From Persicitalea sp963803495 (GTDB lineage: Bacteria; Bacteroidota; Bacteroidia; Cytophagales; Spirosomataceae): DNA of 64,000 nucleotides. Below the pieces are notes generated by a model. It ran no database searches. It had not been told where the DNA came from and worked only from the letters and a program-made list of their open reading frames with translations. The translations under genes were made by a program, and so were the position numbers. The stretch is taken from assembly GCA_963803495.1 (NCBI GenBank), contig CAWDMP010000002.1:1364001-1428000 (forward strand), written 5' to 3'. Positions 53,857-62,112 of this stretch are shown here, piece after piece (the first letter of the stretch is position 1; every line of letters starts with the position of its first letter).

Positions 53857-54465
53857 ATGAACCAACTCACTATTCCGAAAGACGCTTTCATCGCCGAAAT
53901 TGCTGGCTATCTGCCCCTGGAATCTGCCGCTGAGTTATTCATTCGTGACCGCTTGCGCGTCTCGAACCATGAAAAAAAGGAGACGCTGTTATCTATCGGC
54001 GAGGTGAACCACCGATTACACTTCATTCATAAGGGCCTGGCGCGGGGGTATTACTCGATCAAAGATGAAGACGATGAAATAACAAAAGCATCCTCCCTAT
54101 TTGCCGCCGAATCGCATTTCATCATTTCACCGTTCAGTTTCCTGAAACAGCAGCCCAGCCGGGAGGGTATCGAACTGCTGGAAAAGTCGACACTGGTTTC
54201 GATCTCATACGAGGATTTACAGCTCCTTTACGACACCATCCCCGCCGCCAATGCCGTCCGCGCCTTGGTCACCGAACGCTACCTCATATACTACGCGGAA
54301 CGAGACAGAGCCTTTAAATTTTCTACGGGCGAGCAGCGGTACCGCTGGTTTTTGGCGAACCGACCCGAACTCGGCAACAACCGGTTGTCGTACAAAGACA
54401 TTGCCTCTTACCTGAACCTAGCAGAAAAGTCTTTCACACGCATTTGGAAAAATATGGATAGATGA
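53857..54465 (+). CDS. Crp/Fnr-family transcriptional regulator (module copy 2)
   Basis: The 202-residue protein has a cyclic-nucleotide-binding-like domain (LHFIHKGLARGYYSIKDEDD), a linker and a winged helix-turn-helix end (YKDIASYLNLAEKSFTRIWK). It is a paralogue of the regulator at 17339. They share IHFxHxGLARGYY, a QQP-x-x-E block, and similar promoters and downstream leaders. It lies divergent to the gluconolactonase gene and just upstream of the leader that served the fulvocin-like operon before the IS element entered. Control of that leader is inference. Confidence 0.8.
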   Translation: MNQLTIPKDAFIAEIAGYLPLESAAELFIRDRLRVSNHEKKETLLSIGEVNHRLHFIHKGLARGYYSIKDEDDEITKASSLFAAESHFIISPFSFLKQQPSREGIELLEKSTLVSISYEDLQLLYDTIPAANAVRALVTERYLIYYAERDRAFKFSTGEQRYRWFLANRPELGNNRLSYKDIASYLNLAEKSFTRIWKNMDR

Positions 54466-54552
54466 TTGTTTCTGTTCAAATTTAAGCAAAAAAAGTAACA
54501 TTTGCGCCACGATTTGGTAACAATTGTTACTTTTTCCATTCTTTAAAATGCC

Positions 54553-54610
54553 CTTCCTTTGTCATAACGAAAGCCCCGCGCCAAGTTTGGCGACTCAACG
54601 CGGGGACTTT
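54553..54610 (+). promoter_or_regulatory. Promoter -7-like box plus conserved hairpin leader (copy 2)
   Basis: CTTCCTTTGTCATAA, then AAAG-CCCCGCG ... CGCGGGG-A-CTTT (54570-54610), repeats the block at 18038-18095 with only a few changes, mainly in loops. The IS element begins 2 bp after it, cutting the leader off from its natural downstream gene. Confidence 0.6.
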
Positions 54611-54611
54611 T

Positions 54612-55525
54612 GGAGTCAGTTCAGTCTATTTTACCATTTAAATCATTTCAAGAAATTTGAAAAAATTCAATCAACTTCTAAGATTATGTTTTGGAAACTT
54701 ATTTGGCCATTCTATTGAGAAATATGGTGGAGTATGCGATTTGAAGCATAGCTTCCGAAGATTCTACGGTTTTCTCATATTCCTTGGCTAAACGCCTTCT
54801 AAAATTCAGCCATCCGAAGGACCTCTCGACCTGCCAGCGTTTTTTTTGAGGCACGAAGCCTTTTGTCGATTCTGGCTTTTGTGCAATTTCTATTTTCCAA
54901 CCGTATTCCTTCTCCGCGTGCTCTATGAAAGTCGTTTTATAGCCGTGATCGCCGATGATTTTCTGTAAGCGAGGCACTTTGCCCTTCAAGGCTTCGAGCG
55001 CCTGTATACCCGCCTGGTTGTCGGACAATCCGGCGGATGTCACTTTCACGGCCCAAGGGATGCCGGGCGTATCAACCAGAATCGTCCTCTTGCGTCCGTT
55101 TATTTTTTTGCCCCCGTCAATCCCGGTGTCCGCCCCGATAAACTGTACGCACTTAACACTTTGACTGTCAATAGCCAATAAGCTGGGTGTATCACTTCTT
55201 GCGTGTCTATTTCGTTCCTCGATCGCCAGACAGTCCAGCAATTGCTCCCAAATGCCACGCAATTTGAATTGACGGAAGTGGTAGTAAACGGTCTGCCAAG
55301 GAGGGTATTTACTCTCCATATTGCGCCATTGCGAGCCGGTGTGGTTAATCCAGAAAATGGCATTCACGATCGTGCGCAAGGAATGGTGGCGGTCTCTTTT
55401 GTTATCAATTATTTTTTCTACAAATTGCCAGCAGGAGTCAGTCATTTCAGAGAAATTCTCTTTCATTAGCTTGTTTGACGGGGCCGCCCGAGCGGGTGAG
55501 ATTCAACAAGCTAACGACTGACTCC
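54612..55525. mobile_element. IS5-type insertion sequence
   Basis: The ends read GGAGTCAGT (54612-54620) and ACTGACTCC (55517-55525), a 9-bp terminal inverted repeat. Both outer flanks are TTTT, consistent with a short target duplication. The element is 914 bp and holds one intact transposase gene. It sits precisely after the hairpin leader. Confidence 0.8.
54699..55466 (-). CDS. IS5-family transposase
   Basis: The 255-residue DDE transposase has an N-terminal DUF4096-type helix-turn-helix (WINHTGSQWRNMESKYPPWQ) and then LLAIDSQSVK with the first Asp. IIGDHGYKT carries the second Asp, and VERSFGWLNFRRRLAKEYE carries the Glu. It seems full length in a single frame, so the element may be active. 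It reads opposite to the interrupted operon. Confidence 0.92.
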   Translation of the reverse strand: MKENFSEMTDSCWQFVEKIIDNKRDRHHSLRTIVNAIFWINHTGSQWRNMESKYPPWQTVYYHFRQFKLRGIWEQLLDCLAIEERNRHARSDTPSLLAIDSQSVKCVQFIGADTGIDGGKKINGRKRTILVDTPGIPWAVKVTSAGLSDNQAGIQALEALKGKVPRLQKIIGDHGYKTTFIEHAEKEYGWKIEIAQKPESTKGFVPQKKRWQVERSFGWLNFRRRLAKEYEKTVESSEAMLQIAYSTIFLNRMAK

Positions 55526-55530
55526 TTTTA

Positions 55531-56172
55531 TTGGTCTTGTGCAATCCAAAACATATTCTAAAAACATCAGCATTGGTGTGTGTGCTGATGTTAGCAGGAA
55601 TGTTTTCCTGCGACTCTCCGAAAGAGCAGGAAATAAAACCTGCTGATTCAAACGTTGACACAAACTTGGTCAAGGAGGTGGAAAATTCTCCCAGCAATGT
55701 TGTTTGGGTGATTTACAGTTCACTGAGTCCTGGCGAAAAATCTCTTCTATGGCAAAGGCATTTAAATAAAATAATGCTGGATGCAAAATACAGCAATGAA
55801 CAGAAAAAACACATTCGACTTCTATACTCAATAGTCGATACTGATCTCTATACGAAGCTAGGAACTCCAGAACTCGAGACATTTATGGATAATTTTCATA
55901 ACGAATGGTTTGTCAAAGCAGTTAACGATAAACTATTCACTATTGATGAACTAATGTACATAAGTTCATTAGACGGGATTGGCAAAGACTACAATCCCAA
56001 AAACGCTAGGCTGATGGCCACAATGGGAGCCTGTAGTTGCAGATATGGCATTTCATGTTTAAACAACAGTTGCCCTGACCTCAGAGCTTGTACTGAGCCA
56101 AGTTTTGACAATAAGTTTACTTGTGGAATTGTAGGAACAAGCAGATGCACGGGAAAGTGTCTGAATCCCTAG
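55531..56172 (+). CDS. Fulvocin C-related cysteine-rich lipoprotein precursor
   Basis: The frame begins 5 bp after the IS end with TTG/GTG codons and no ATG before the lipoprotein signal (LVCVLMLAGMFSC), so the real start may have been lost or moved by the IS. A helical region of about 110 residues follows. The last 45 or so residues hold eight Cys (GACSCRYGISCLNNSCPD, FTCGIVGTSRCTGKC). Fulvocin C of Myxococcus is a 45-residue peptide with four disulfides, so a cleaved mature peptide is plausible. It is followed by a membrane thioredoxin that could form the disulfides. Toxic activity is inference. Confidence 0.7.
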   Translation: MVLCNPKHILKTSALVCVLMLAGMFSCDSPKEQEIKPADSNVDTNLVKEVENSPSNVVWVIYSSLSPGEKSLLWQRHLNKIMLDAKYSNEQKKHIRLLYSIVDTDLYTKLGTPELETFMDNFHNEWFVKAVNDKLFTIDELMYISSLDGIGKDYNPKNARLMATMGACSCRYGISCLNNSCPDLRACTEPSFDNKFTCGIVGTSRCTGKCLNP

Positions 56173-56205
56173 TTCATATTTTGCATTTATTAACCCAAGG
56201 CACAG

Positions 56206-57111
56206 ATGTATTCTTGCATTTGTGCCTTGATTAAAACCTTAAAAATAGTGCTAAGATATATTGGGTTACTTTTTGTTTCGCTAATCCCGTTTATCGGATT
56301 TGGACATATAAGAGGCTTCCTAAATTGGGAACATGGCTTTATATTTTACTTACTTTGCTACTTTTTATTCGGACTTTACACAAGTCTAAAAAAGCAAAGT
56401 ATCTATAAAACTATGGGCATCTTTTTTATCCCGTTATTAGCTTACCCAGTTCTATTATATTTTGAAGCAAAAGATTACTACTACCCGCACTTAGCCCCTT
56501 CGATATTCTTGACTGGGGCAATAGGATATATTCTGGGATTATATTTTTTGAGGAGCAGATTCGCTATAAGCACTATGCTTGCACTTTCTATTTTTGTGCA
56601 AATAGTTATCATCAAAAAGAAACTACCAGATTATTTTTTTAATATAATGACTCATAGTGTAGCTCTTTCTCATCTCGAAGGGAAAAAACTAAATTTTCAG
56701 TTTGATGATCTAGATGGAAACAGTGTTTCTTCAAAATACTTCAAAAACAAAGTTGTCGTTTTAGATTTTTGGTTTACAGGCTGTGAAGCTTGTGTAGTAA
56801 AGCATAGAGAATACGAAAAACTTTATATTTTATTTAAAAACAATCCTAATGTTGTTATTGCAAGCGTAGTTGATGGCAGATATAGTTCACGAGAAGAAAC
56901 GAAATCATTTCTAAGAAAATACAAATATGGATTTAAAACCTTCTACGATAAAGATGGAAATTTATCACGTAAATATAATCTTGACACAGATGGTTATCCG
57001 GTTCAGATACATATCAATCGTGCTGGAAAAATAATAGGAACAGTATCAGGATTTGGATTGAAAAGTCTTTGGTATAACAACACGATAAAGACTATTAAAA
57101 GTCAACTTTAA
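56206..57111 (+). CDS. Membrane protein with thioredoxin/TlpA-like domain
   Basis: The 301-residue protein has about five membrane segments in its first 150 residues. An extracytoplasmic TlpA-like domain follows: VVVLDFWFTGCEACVVKHRE with redox Cys-x-x-Cys, then a YPVQIHINRAGKIIG strand with the usual cis-Pro place. It starts 33 bp after the Cys-rich precursor. The gene is AT-rich and contains no GTAC site, unlike the surrounding genome, which points to recent transfer. Likely job: making or isomerising the disulfides of the Cys-rich peptide. Confidence 0.75.
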   Translation: MYSCICALIKTLKIVLRYIGLLFVSLIPFIGFGHIRGFLNWEHGFIFYLLCYFLFGLYTSLKKQSIYKTMGIFFIPLLAYPVLLYFEAKDYYYPHLAPSIFLTGAIGYILGLYFLRSRFAISTMLALSIFVQIVIIKKKLPDYFFNIMTHSVALSHLEGKKLNFQFDDLDGNSVSSKYFKNKVVVLDFWFTGCEACVVKHREYEKLYILFKNNPNVVIASVVDGRYSSREETKSFLRKYKYGFKTFYDKDGNLSRKYNLDTDGYPVQIHINRAGKIIGTVSGFGLKSLWYNNTIKTIKSQL

Positions 57112-57185
57112 ACTGATTGATTTTTTAGAAAACTTTTTTAGAAAAAGGTCCTTATTCTCGTAAACACTTTATCGAATCTATAAAC

Positions 57186-57566
57186 ATGAAGTCATTATTT
57201 TTACCAATGCTATTCTTTGTCTTGGCTACATTTCTTTGTTGCGAAACGCAGGTTAAGAGACCCGTTATACGTTTGGATCGTGATACTATAAGATTTGCCG
57301 CGAAACAAGGTGAAATTTTGGAAGAGAAGTTTACTATAACGAACGCGGGAAACGATACATTATTCATAAAAAATGTAGAGACAGATTGTGGTTGCACAAC
57401 CATCAAATACCCAGATAAGGTAGTCGCCCCCTCCAAGTCTACCTCAATACTTGTTCAATATAATACAAAGTCCGATTCAGGCAGTGTACGTAGAACAATC
57501 GTGTTACAAACAAATGCAACGCCTAGTTTGCATCCAATATTATTGTTAGGTTCAGTAGATTTTTAA
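57186..57566 (+). CDS. DUF1573 exported protein
   Basis: The 126-residue product has an exported, lipoprotein-like start (FVLATFLCC). One DUF1573 immunoglobulin-like domain follows, with the typical EKFTITNAGNDTLFIKNVET and DCGCTTIKYPD. DUF1573 proteins are frequent in Bacteroidota next to exported Cys-rich peptides and thioredoxins. It is the third gene of the low-GC operon. A role as an immunity or chaperone protein is only a guess. Confidence 0.8.
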   Translation: MKSLFLPMLFFVLATFLCCETQVKRPVIRLDRDTIRFAAKQGEILEEKFTITNAGNDTLFIKNVETDCGCTTIKYPDKVVAPSKSTSILVQYNTKSDSGSVRRTIVLQTNATPSLHPILLLGSVDF

Positions 57567-57637
57567 ATACTTAGTTTTGTTTTGTTCATTTGTTTTGTAA
57601 TAGTCCGAGCTATTAACAGAACATTTTCCTTAAAAAT

Positions 57638-57901
57638 TTAATAAAAAATTCTTTTTTGCTCCACTTGAAAACAGTTTTGGGGTACATCCGAAAACAGCAG
57701 GTACCCACCTTCCTTCACCCACACCGGCCCCTCCGACCAATCGAAGCCCGAAGCCAGTACTTCCAGCTTGGTACCTTTGGGGATGAGTTTTTCAAAGCGC
57801 GGGTCGTCGTATTGGATGGTACCGAGTGTAGGGTACATGGGTTGGGCGTGAGTGATGAAAACCGTGAGAGCGAGAGCGGCGGTCAGGAGAGATGTTTTCA
57901 T
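57638..57901 (-). pseudogene. Truncated second copy of the gluconolactonase-like gene
   Basis: From ATG 57901 the frame has a different signal peptide (MKTSLLTAALALTVFITHAQ). It then matches residues 21-78 of the protein at 52727-53737 almost exactly (PTLGTIQYDDPRFEKLIPKG through GYLLFSDVP). Similarity stops near 57670 and the frame runs out in AT-rich DNA. It is a 5' remnant of a duplicated gene, cut where the imported operon begins. The different signal sequence suggests a once separate paralogue or a recombination within the gene. Confidence 0.85.
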
Positions 57902-57921
57902 TAATTTTATAAAAAAGTGAC

Positions 57922-58140
57922 TCACGCCTGTATGCCAAATTGTTTCAAATGAAAGCCCGTGTCCGATGATTTGAAGGTGAAGCCTACCCCATCCAAGATC
58001 TGCCACTCGTGACGTTGCTTTTCTGACATTCGCTTGATTTCAGGTACTAACTTGACGGGTACTCGAAGGCATTTGCCATCTTCGAAGTACATTTCTACGT
58101 AACCGCGAGGAAATTTGAGATTTATCAGTCTGTTTTCCAT
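57922..58140 (-). CDS. DUF2442 protein
   Basis: The 72-residue protein fits DUF2442: a first strand VEMYFEDGKCLRVPVKLVPE, the helix KRMSEKQRHEWQILDG, and VGFTF. These small proteins often pair with DUF4160 proteins in toxin-antitoxin-like sets, but no such partner is beside it here. Function unknown. Confidence 0.75.
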   Translation of the reverse strand: MENRLINLKFPRGYVEMYFEDGKCLRVPVKLVPEIKRMSEKQRHEWQILDGVGFTFKSSDTGFHLKQFGIQA

Positions 58141-58168
58141 AATTATCTAATTCTGAAAGGTAGCCCCT

Positions 58169-59066
58169 CTACCCCATCGTCAGCTCATCATACGACGGCC
58201 CCAGGCTCCGCTCGATGCCGCCGCCCTGCATGTAGGTCGCGCCGGGGATACTGGTGGCTTTCATGATTTCTTCCTTGCTTTTTCCGGCTTTGATTTCCTT
58301 GCCGACGAAGGCCAGCACGCTCTCGAGGTAGCCTTTGAAGCGCTTGATTTCTTCGTGGCCACCCGTGATTTTCTCGGGATCGAAGGCGTGGCCGAACACA
58401 AAGAGCGTGTTTTTGTCGAAGGTTTTTTCGGTTTTGTCCAGCACCTTCACCCAATTGCTCACGCTGGCTCCGGCGCTCTTGTCGATGAACGGATAGCGGC
58501 CGTTAAACAGCAGATCGCCCATGTGGGCCACGTTGGCGTTCTCGAAATGCACGATGCTAGTCGCCGTCGGTGTGGCCCGCGCCGAAGTAGTAGGTGCGGA
58601 TGCGCTCCTTGCCGATTTTTTGCTTCCAACCCGCATCGCCAAATGTTTTGTCGGGAAAGAGTTGCTTGTCGACGCTGTTGCTTTTTTCGGCCGAGGCGCG
58701 CTGATTCTTGTCGGAATTGACGTGGGCCACCACCTGCCCTACCAAGCCCTTGTAGGCGATGTTGCCACCCGAATGGTCACCGTGGTGGTGGGTGTTAATG
58801 AGGTACTTAAAGGGTTGCTCACTGGTTTTGCGCAAAGCCCCGATCAAGTGTTCCGATTGCTCGGGAAACTGGGAATCGACAACGACGATGCCTTCTTTGT
58901 CGACATAGTACGCGATGGTACCGCCCTTTTCAGTGAAGATGCCTACGCCACCGCGCAGGTCCTGCATTTTGTAGGGGTCTGCCAGCCATTGGGCCAGGAG
59001 GCTTTTGCTGTTCAGCAGTGTCAGTCCTGTGAGGGCGGAGGCTTGGAGAAAATGTCGTCTTTGCAT
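58169..59066 (-). CDS. Exported metallo-beta-lactamase-fold hydrolase, one frameshift
   Basis: The N-terminal frame starts with a twin-Arg-like signal (MQRRHFLQASALTGLTLL) and has the zinc motif INTHHHGDHSGGN. It ends prematurely after GAGHTDGD. One extra T at about 58559 makes the stop; skipping it continues as SIVHFENANVAHMGDLLFNG and then FVFGHAFDPEKITG to 58169. The full product is about 298 residues. Members of this class hydrolyse varied substrates; true beta-lactamase activity is not implied. The one-base insertion is of the same kind seen in rodA. Confidence 0.82.
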
Positions 59067-59159
59067 GGTATTTGGGTTGATGGTGGGGTAAAGGTCTATT
59101 GATGGTTATTGAAGATCAGGATTCTTTCAGAAGGCAAGGTACTCTTTTTCAGTATTTAT

Positions 59160-60635
59160 TCAGCGGCCCAACACGACGCTTCCGTAGGCAGGCAGTACCA
59201 GCTGAGCGGGATTGATTTTGGTATTAGGGTGACTTTCAAAAATGATTTTTCTATACGCCAATTCCTTTTTGTCGAGCCTTACTTTACCCGGGCGTCCCGT
59301 CAGGTTGTGGATCACCAGCACGGGGTCGGTGGGGTGCGGACGGTAGAAGGCCAGGGTCTTGCGGTTGGCGCAGGCGGCGGCACGGAGATTGGGACGTAGT
59401 ACCTGTCCCAGCGCGGGATGCGCCTTACGGAGGGCGATGAGCTTTTTGTAAAGATTCAGGAGCGAGTCGGGATCGGTGTCCTGGGTAGCTGCCGAACGCA
59501 CGGCCTCAGGCGTCGAGTAGCGCGTTTTGATCCAGTGGGTATGCCCGGGGTCGTCGGGGTGCTCGGTCCAGTGGAAGGGCTCGCGGATGTGCGGATCGGG
59601 TTTGAGGCCCAGCATCCCGAGTTCTTCGCCGTAGTAAAGGTAGGGCTGCCCGGGTAAGGTCAGCAGCAGGGCGGCGGCCAGTTTCATCTTGCCTACATGC
59701 CCGCGCGCCACGCTACCGAGGCGGTTCATGTCGTGGTTGGTGAGCATGGTGGCGTCGATAAAATCAGGATTGGCCGTGGCGAAGTGCGCGTAGTCGCTCA
59801 GCAGATTTTTGACCAGCCCGTAGTCGCGCCCCGACTGGATGATCCGCTGTATGGCGAAGCTGAGGTCAAAGTGAAAATTGGCGCTCAGTCCCTTGAAGTA
59901 AGGCGCGACCTCGTCAGCATTGGCCCACACCTCGCCCACCGTGTAGCCATCGGGCCTGATGCCACGTACTACCTCCCCAAACTCCGCCCAGAATCCAACG
60001 TTTTTCTTGCGCACCCAGGGCGGATAAATATGCCGCGCGGCGTCGAGCCGGAAGCCGTCCACGCCGATCTCGGCGAGCCAGTAGCGCACGATCTTGTATA
60101 CCTCTTCGCGCAGTCGCTCGCTCTCGTAGTTTAGGTCGGGCATGCTGTGGATGAACATCGCGTAGTACTTCTCGGGGTCACCGGGCACGTCGTGCCACGG
60201 GAAAATTACGTGCGCGTCGGCGGTCTCCTCGCGTTTTTCCACACCCAGCGCCTCGATCCTCTCGGGCGTCATCCACCAATAAAAATCGCGGTAGGGATTG
60301 TCCGCACCCAGGCAGGCCTGCTGAAACCACGGGTGCTCCTCGCTCGTGTGGTTGATGACCAGATCCATATAGACCTTCATGCCGCGCGCGTGCGCTTCGG
60401 CCAGCAGGCGGCGGTAGTCGTCGAGGGTACCATACTCGGGGTCGATGCCATAGTAGTCCCGCACATCGTATTTGTGGTACGACGACGAAGGCTGAATCGG
60501 CGTGAGCCACAGGGCTTCTACGCCTAAATCATGCAAATAGTCGAGCTTGGAGGTGATGCCATTGAGGTCACCGATGCCGTCGCCGTTGGAATCGCAGAAA
60601 GAGCGGACGAATATTTCGTAACAAACTCTTGGCAG
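59160..60635 (-). CDS. Alpha-amylase family GH13 enzyme, start unclear
   Basis: The GH13 barrel is intact: DLVINHTSEEHPWF, GFRLDAARHIYPP with the Asp nucleophile, VGEVWANADE with the acid Glu, LTNHDMNRLG, and a C-terminal beta domain. Conserved sequence extends upstream of the nearest usual start to RVCYEIFVRSFCDSNGDG, but no ATG occurs before the in-frame TAA at 60660. I use a CTG at 60635 as a placeholder. Either the 5' end with a signal peptide is lost or an indel hides it. The enzyme would cut alpha-1,4-glucans and fits the glycogen/maltose theme of glgB and glgE. Confidence 0.82.
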   Translation of the reverse strand: MPRVCYEIFVRSFCDSNGDGIGDLNGITSKLDYLHDLGVEALWLTPIQPSSSYHKYDVRDYYGIDPEYGTLDDYRRLLAEAHARGMKVYMDLVINHTSEEHPWFQQACLGADNPYRDFYWWMTPERIEALGVEKREETADAHVIFPWHDVPGDPEKYYAMFIHSMPDLNYESERLREEVYKIVRYWLAEIGVDGFRLDAARHIYPPWVRKKNVGFWAEFGEVVRGIRPDGYTVGEVWANADEVAPYFKGLSANFHFDLSFAIQRIIQSGRDYGLVKNLLSDYAHFATANPDFIDATMLTNHDMNRLGSVARGHVGKMKLAAALLLTLPGQPYLYYGEELGMLGLKPDPHIREPFHWTEHPDDPGHTHWIKTRYSTPEAVRSAATQDTDPDSLLNLYKKLIALRKAHPALGQVLRPNLRAAACANRKTLAFYRPHPTDPVLVIHNLTGRPGKVRLDKKELAYRKIIFESHPNTKINPAQLVLPAYGSVVLGR

Positions 60636-60776
60636 GGAGGTGTTTAAAGGCTGAATGGTTTAATAGTTTAATTTTTATACAATTCTTGAATATCTGTAGT
60701 CAAGCCTATTTTTGAACGTAAAAGCCCAGTTATTTTTAGTCTCTTAGACCGCCTCGGGACACCCCGCTTCGACCCT

Positions 60777-61370
60777 TCAACCCTTCAACCCTTCAACAAA
60801 ATAAGGCATCAGCATCTGGTACACCAAATGCGTGGGCAGGCCCATGACGGTGTAGTAGGAGCCTTCGATGCGTTCGATGCCCGTCAGCCCGATCCAGTCC
60901 TGCACGCCGTAGCCCCCGGCTTTGTCGAAGGGTGGCTGCGCAGCTACGTAGGCACTGATCTCCTGGTCAGTCAAGGCTCGGAAGGTAACCCGCGCGGTGT
61001 CGGTTTGGTTTATGAATTTTCCGCGATCGAGCAAACAAACACCGGTATGTACTTCGTGCGTAGCGCCCGACAGCCGACGCAGCATTTGGGTAGCTTCGGC
61101 GGCATCAACGGGCTTGTTCAGGATGTGATTATCCTTGACCACGATGGTATCGGCGCACAGTACCAGGCGCTCACCAGCATCGGCCAGAAATCGCTCGGCC
61201 TTCTGCCGGGCGAGGAAGCCAGGTACTTCCACGACTGGCATCGAACTGGGAAAACGCTCGTCGGTAGGCCGTACTTCGGTTGCGAATTCAAATCCTGATT
61301 GCTGCAGAAGTTGCCGACGGCGCGGCGAGTTGGAGGCCAGCAGCAGGGGGCGAGTCAGGGAAATGATCAT
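60777..61370 (-). CDS. maf: Maf-family nucleotide pyrophosphatase
   Basis: ATG 61370 gives 197 residues starting at LTRPLLLASNSPRRRQLLQQ, the Maf signature. ADTIVVKDNHILNKPVDAAE and GGYGVQDWIGLTGIERIEGS carry the other conserved residues. Maf proteins hydrolyse dTTP/UTP or modified nucleotides and affect septum formation. Complete length. Confidence 0.93.
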   Translation of the reverse strand: MIISLTRPLLLASNSPRRRQLLQQSGFEFATEVRPTDERFPSSMPVVEVPGFLARQKAERFLADAGERLVLCADTIVVKDNHILNKPVDAAEATQMLRRLSGATHEVHTGVCLLDRGKFINQTDTARVTFRALTDQEISAYVAAQPPFDKAGGYGVQDWIGLTGIERIEGSYYTVMGLPTHLVYQMLMPYFVEGLKG

Positions 61371-61517
61371 ATATAAGTGAGAGCTTTTGCTCAAAAAACG
61401 GGCGCAAGATAGCGCATCGTTTCAAAATCGGGCCAGGGCCGGACGCAAACGTATGGGACGCGACGTATAGGATTTTCAGTGACCTTTGCAGGTCACAAAA
61501 AAATTTATCACCCGAAA

Positions 61518-61542
61518 TGTTTGTACAATAGATGTACAAACA
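61518..61542. promoter_or_regulatory. Perfect palindromic operator upstream of the MarR gene
   Basis: TGTTTGTAC - 7 bp - GTACAAACA is a perfect 9-bp inverted repeat centred 42 bp before the MarR start. Size and spacing fit a winged-helix dimer site, so autoregulation is likely. Confidence 0.7.
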
Positions 61543-61571
61543 CTAATTTTGCAATCTGATCGAGGTAAGGG

Positions 61572-62027
61572 ATGGCGATAGAGCAGGATATCAAGCAGAG
61601 TAAATTCAGGAGTGTCTACCAAAAGCTGACGATCAATCTGGTGTATACCGGGAATTGGCTGACACACCGCCAACTCGAAATATTTCGGGATTACGATCTT
61701 ACCCCGCAGCAGTTCAATGTTCTGAGAATCTTGCGAGGTCACCGGCCCGACCCTATGACGGTCAACGCCATTTCGGAAAGGATGCTGGACAAGACGTCCA
61801 ACACCTCCCGATTGGTGGACAAGCTCCTGGCCAAAAGGTGGCTCCAACGGGCGGTCTGCAAGTCGGACCGCCGGGCGGTAGACGTGAGTATTACTGACGC
61901 AGGATTGAATAAGCTAGCCAAACTGGACCCGATCATGAACCATTGGGAAGAGGATCTGCACGTGCTTTCGGAAGAAGAGGCCACGCTAATGAGCAAACTG
62001 CTCGACAAAATTCGCGCATCGGAATAA
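61572..62027 (+). CDS. MarR-family transcriptional regulator
   Basis: The 151-residue protein has the MarR winged-helix core: LTPQQFNVLRILRGHRPDPM, TVNAISERMLDKTSNTSRLV, and the wing CKSDRRAVDVSITDAG. It is followed 85 bp later by a YceI gene on the same strand. In other Bacteroidota MarR-YceI pairs are common. The palindrome at 61518 is its likely operator. Confidence 0.9.
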   Translation: MAIEQDIKQSKFRSVYQKLTINLVYTGNWLTHRQLEIFRDYDLTPQQFNVLRILRGHRPDPMTVNAISERMLDKTSNTSRLVDKLLAKRWLQRAVCKSDRRAVDVSITDAGLNKLAKLDPIMNHWEEDLHVLSEEEATLMSKLLDKIRASE

Positions 62028-62112
62028 ACCATACTGTACACGCACTTTTCGTTTTTGCCATACTATACACACACGACATCTTTACAAACTCAATCCTCAA
62101 AAAAAGATTCTG

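Noticed and set aside
58169..59066. Beta-lactamase resistance gene
   Set aside because: Only the general metallo-hydrolase zinc motif is shared; the rest fits the exported MBL-fold hydrolase class of unknown substrate.
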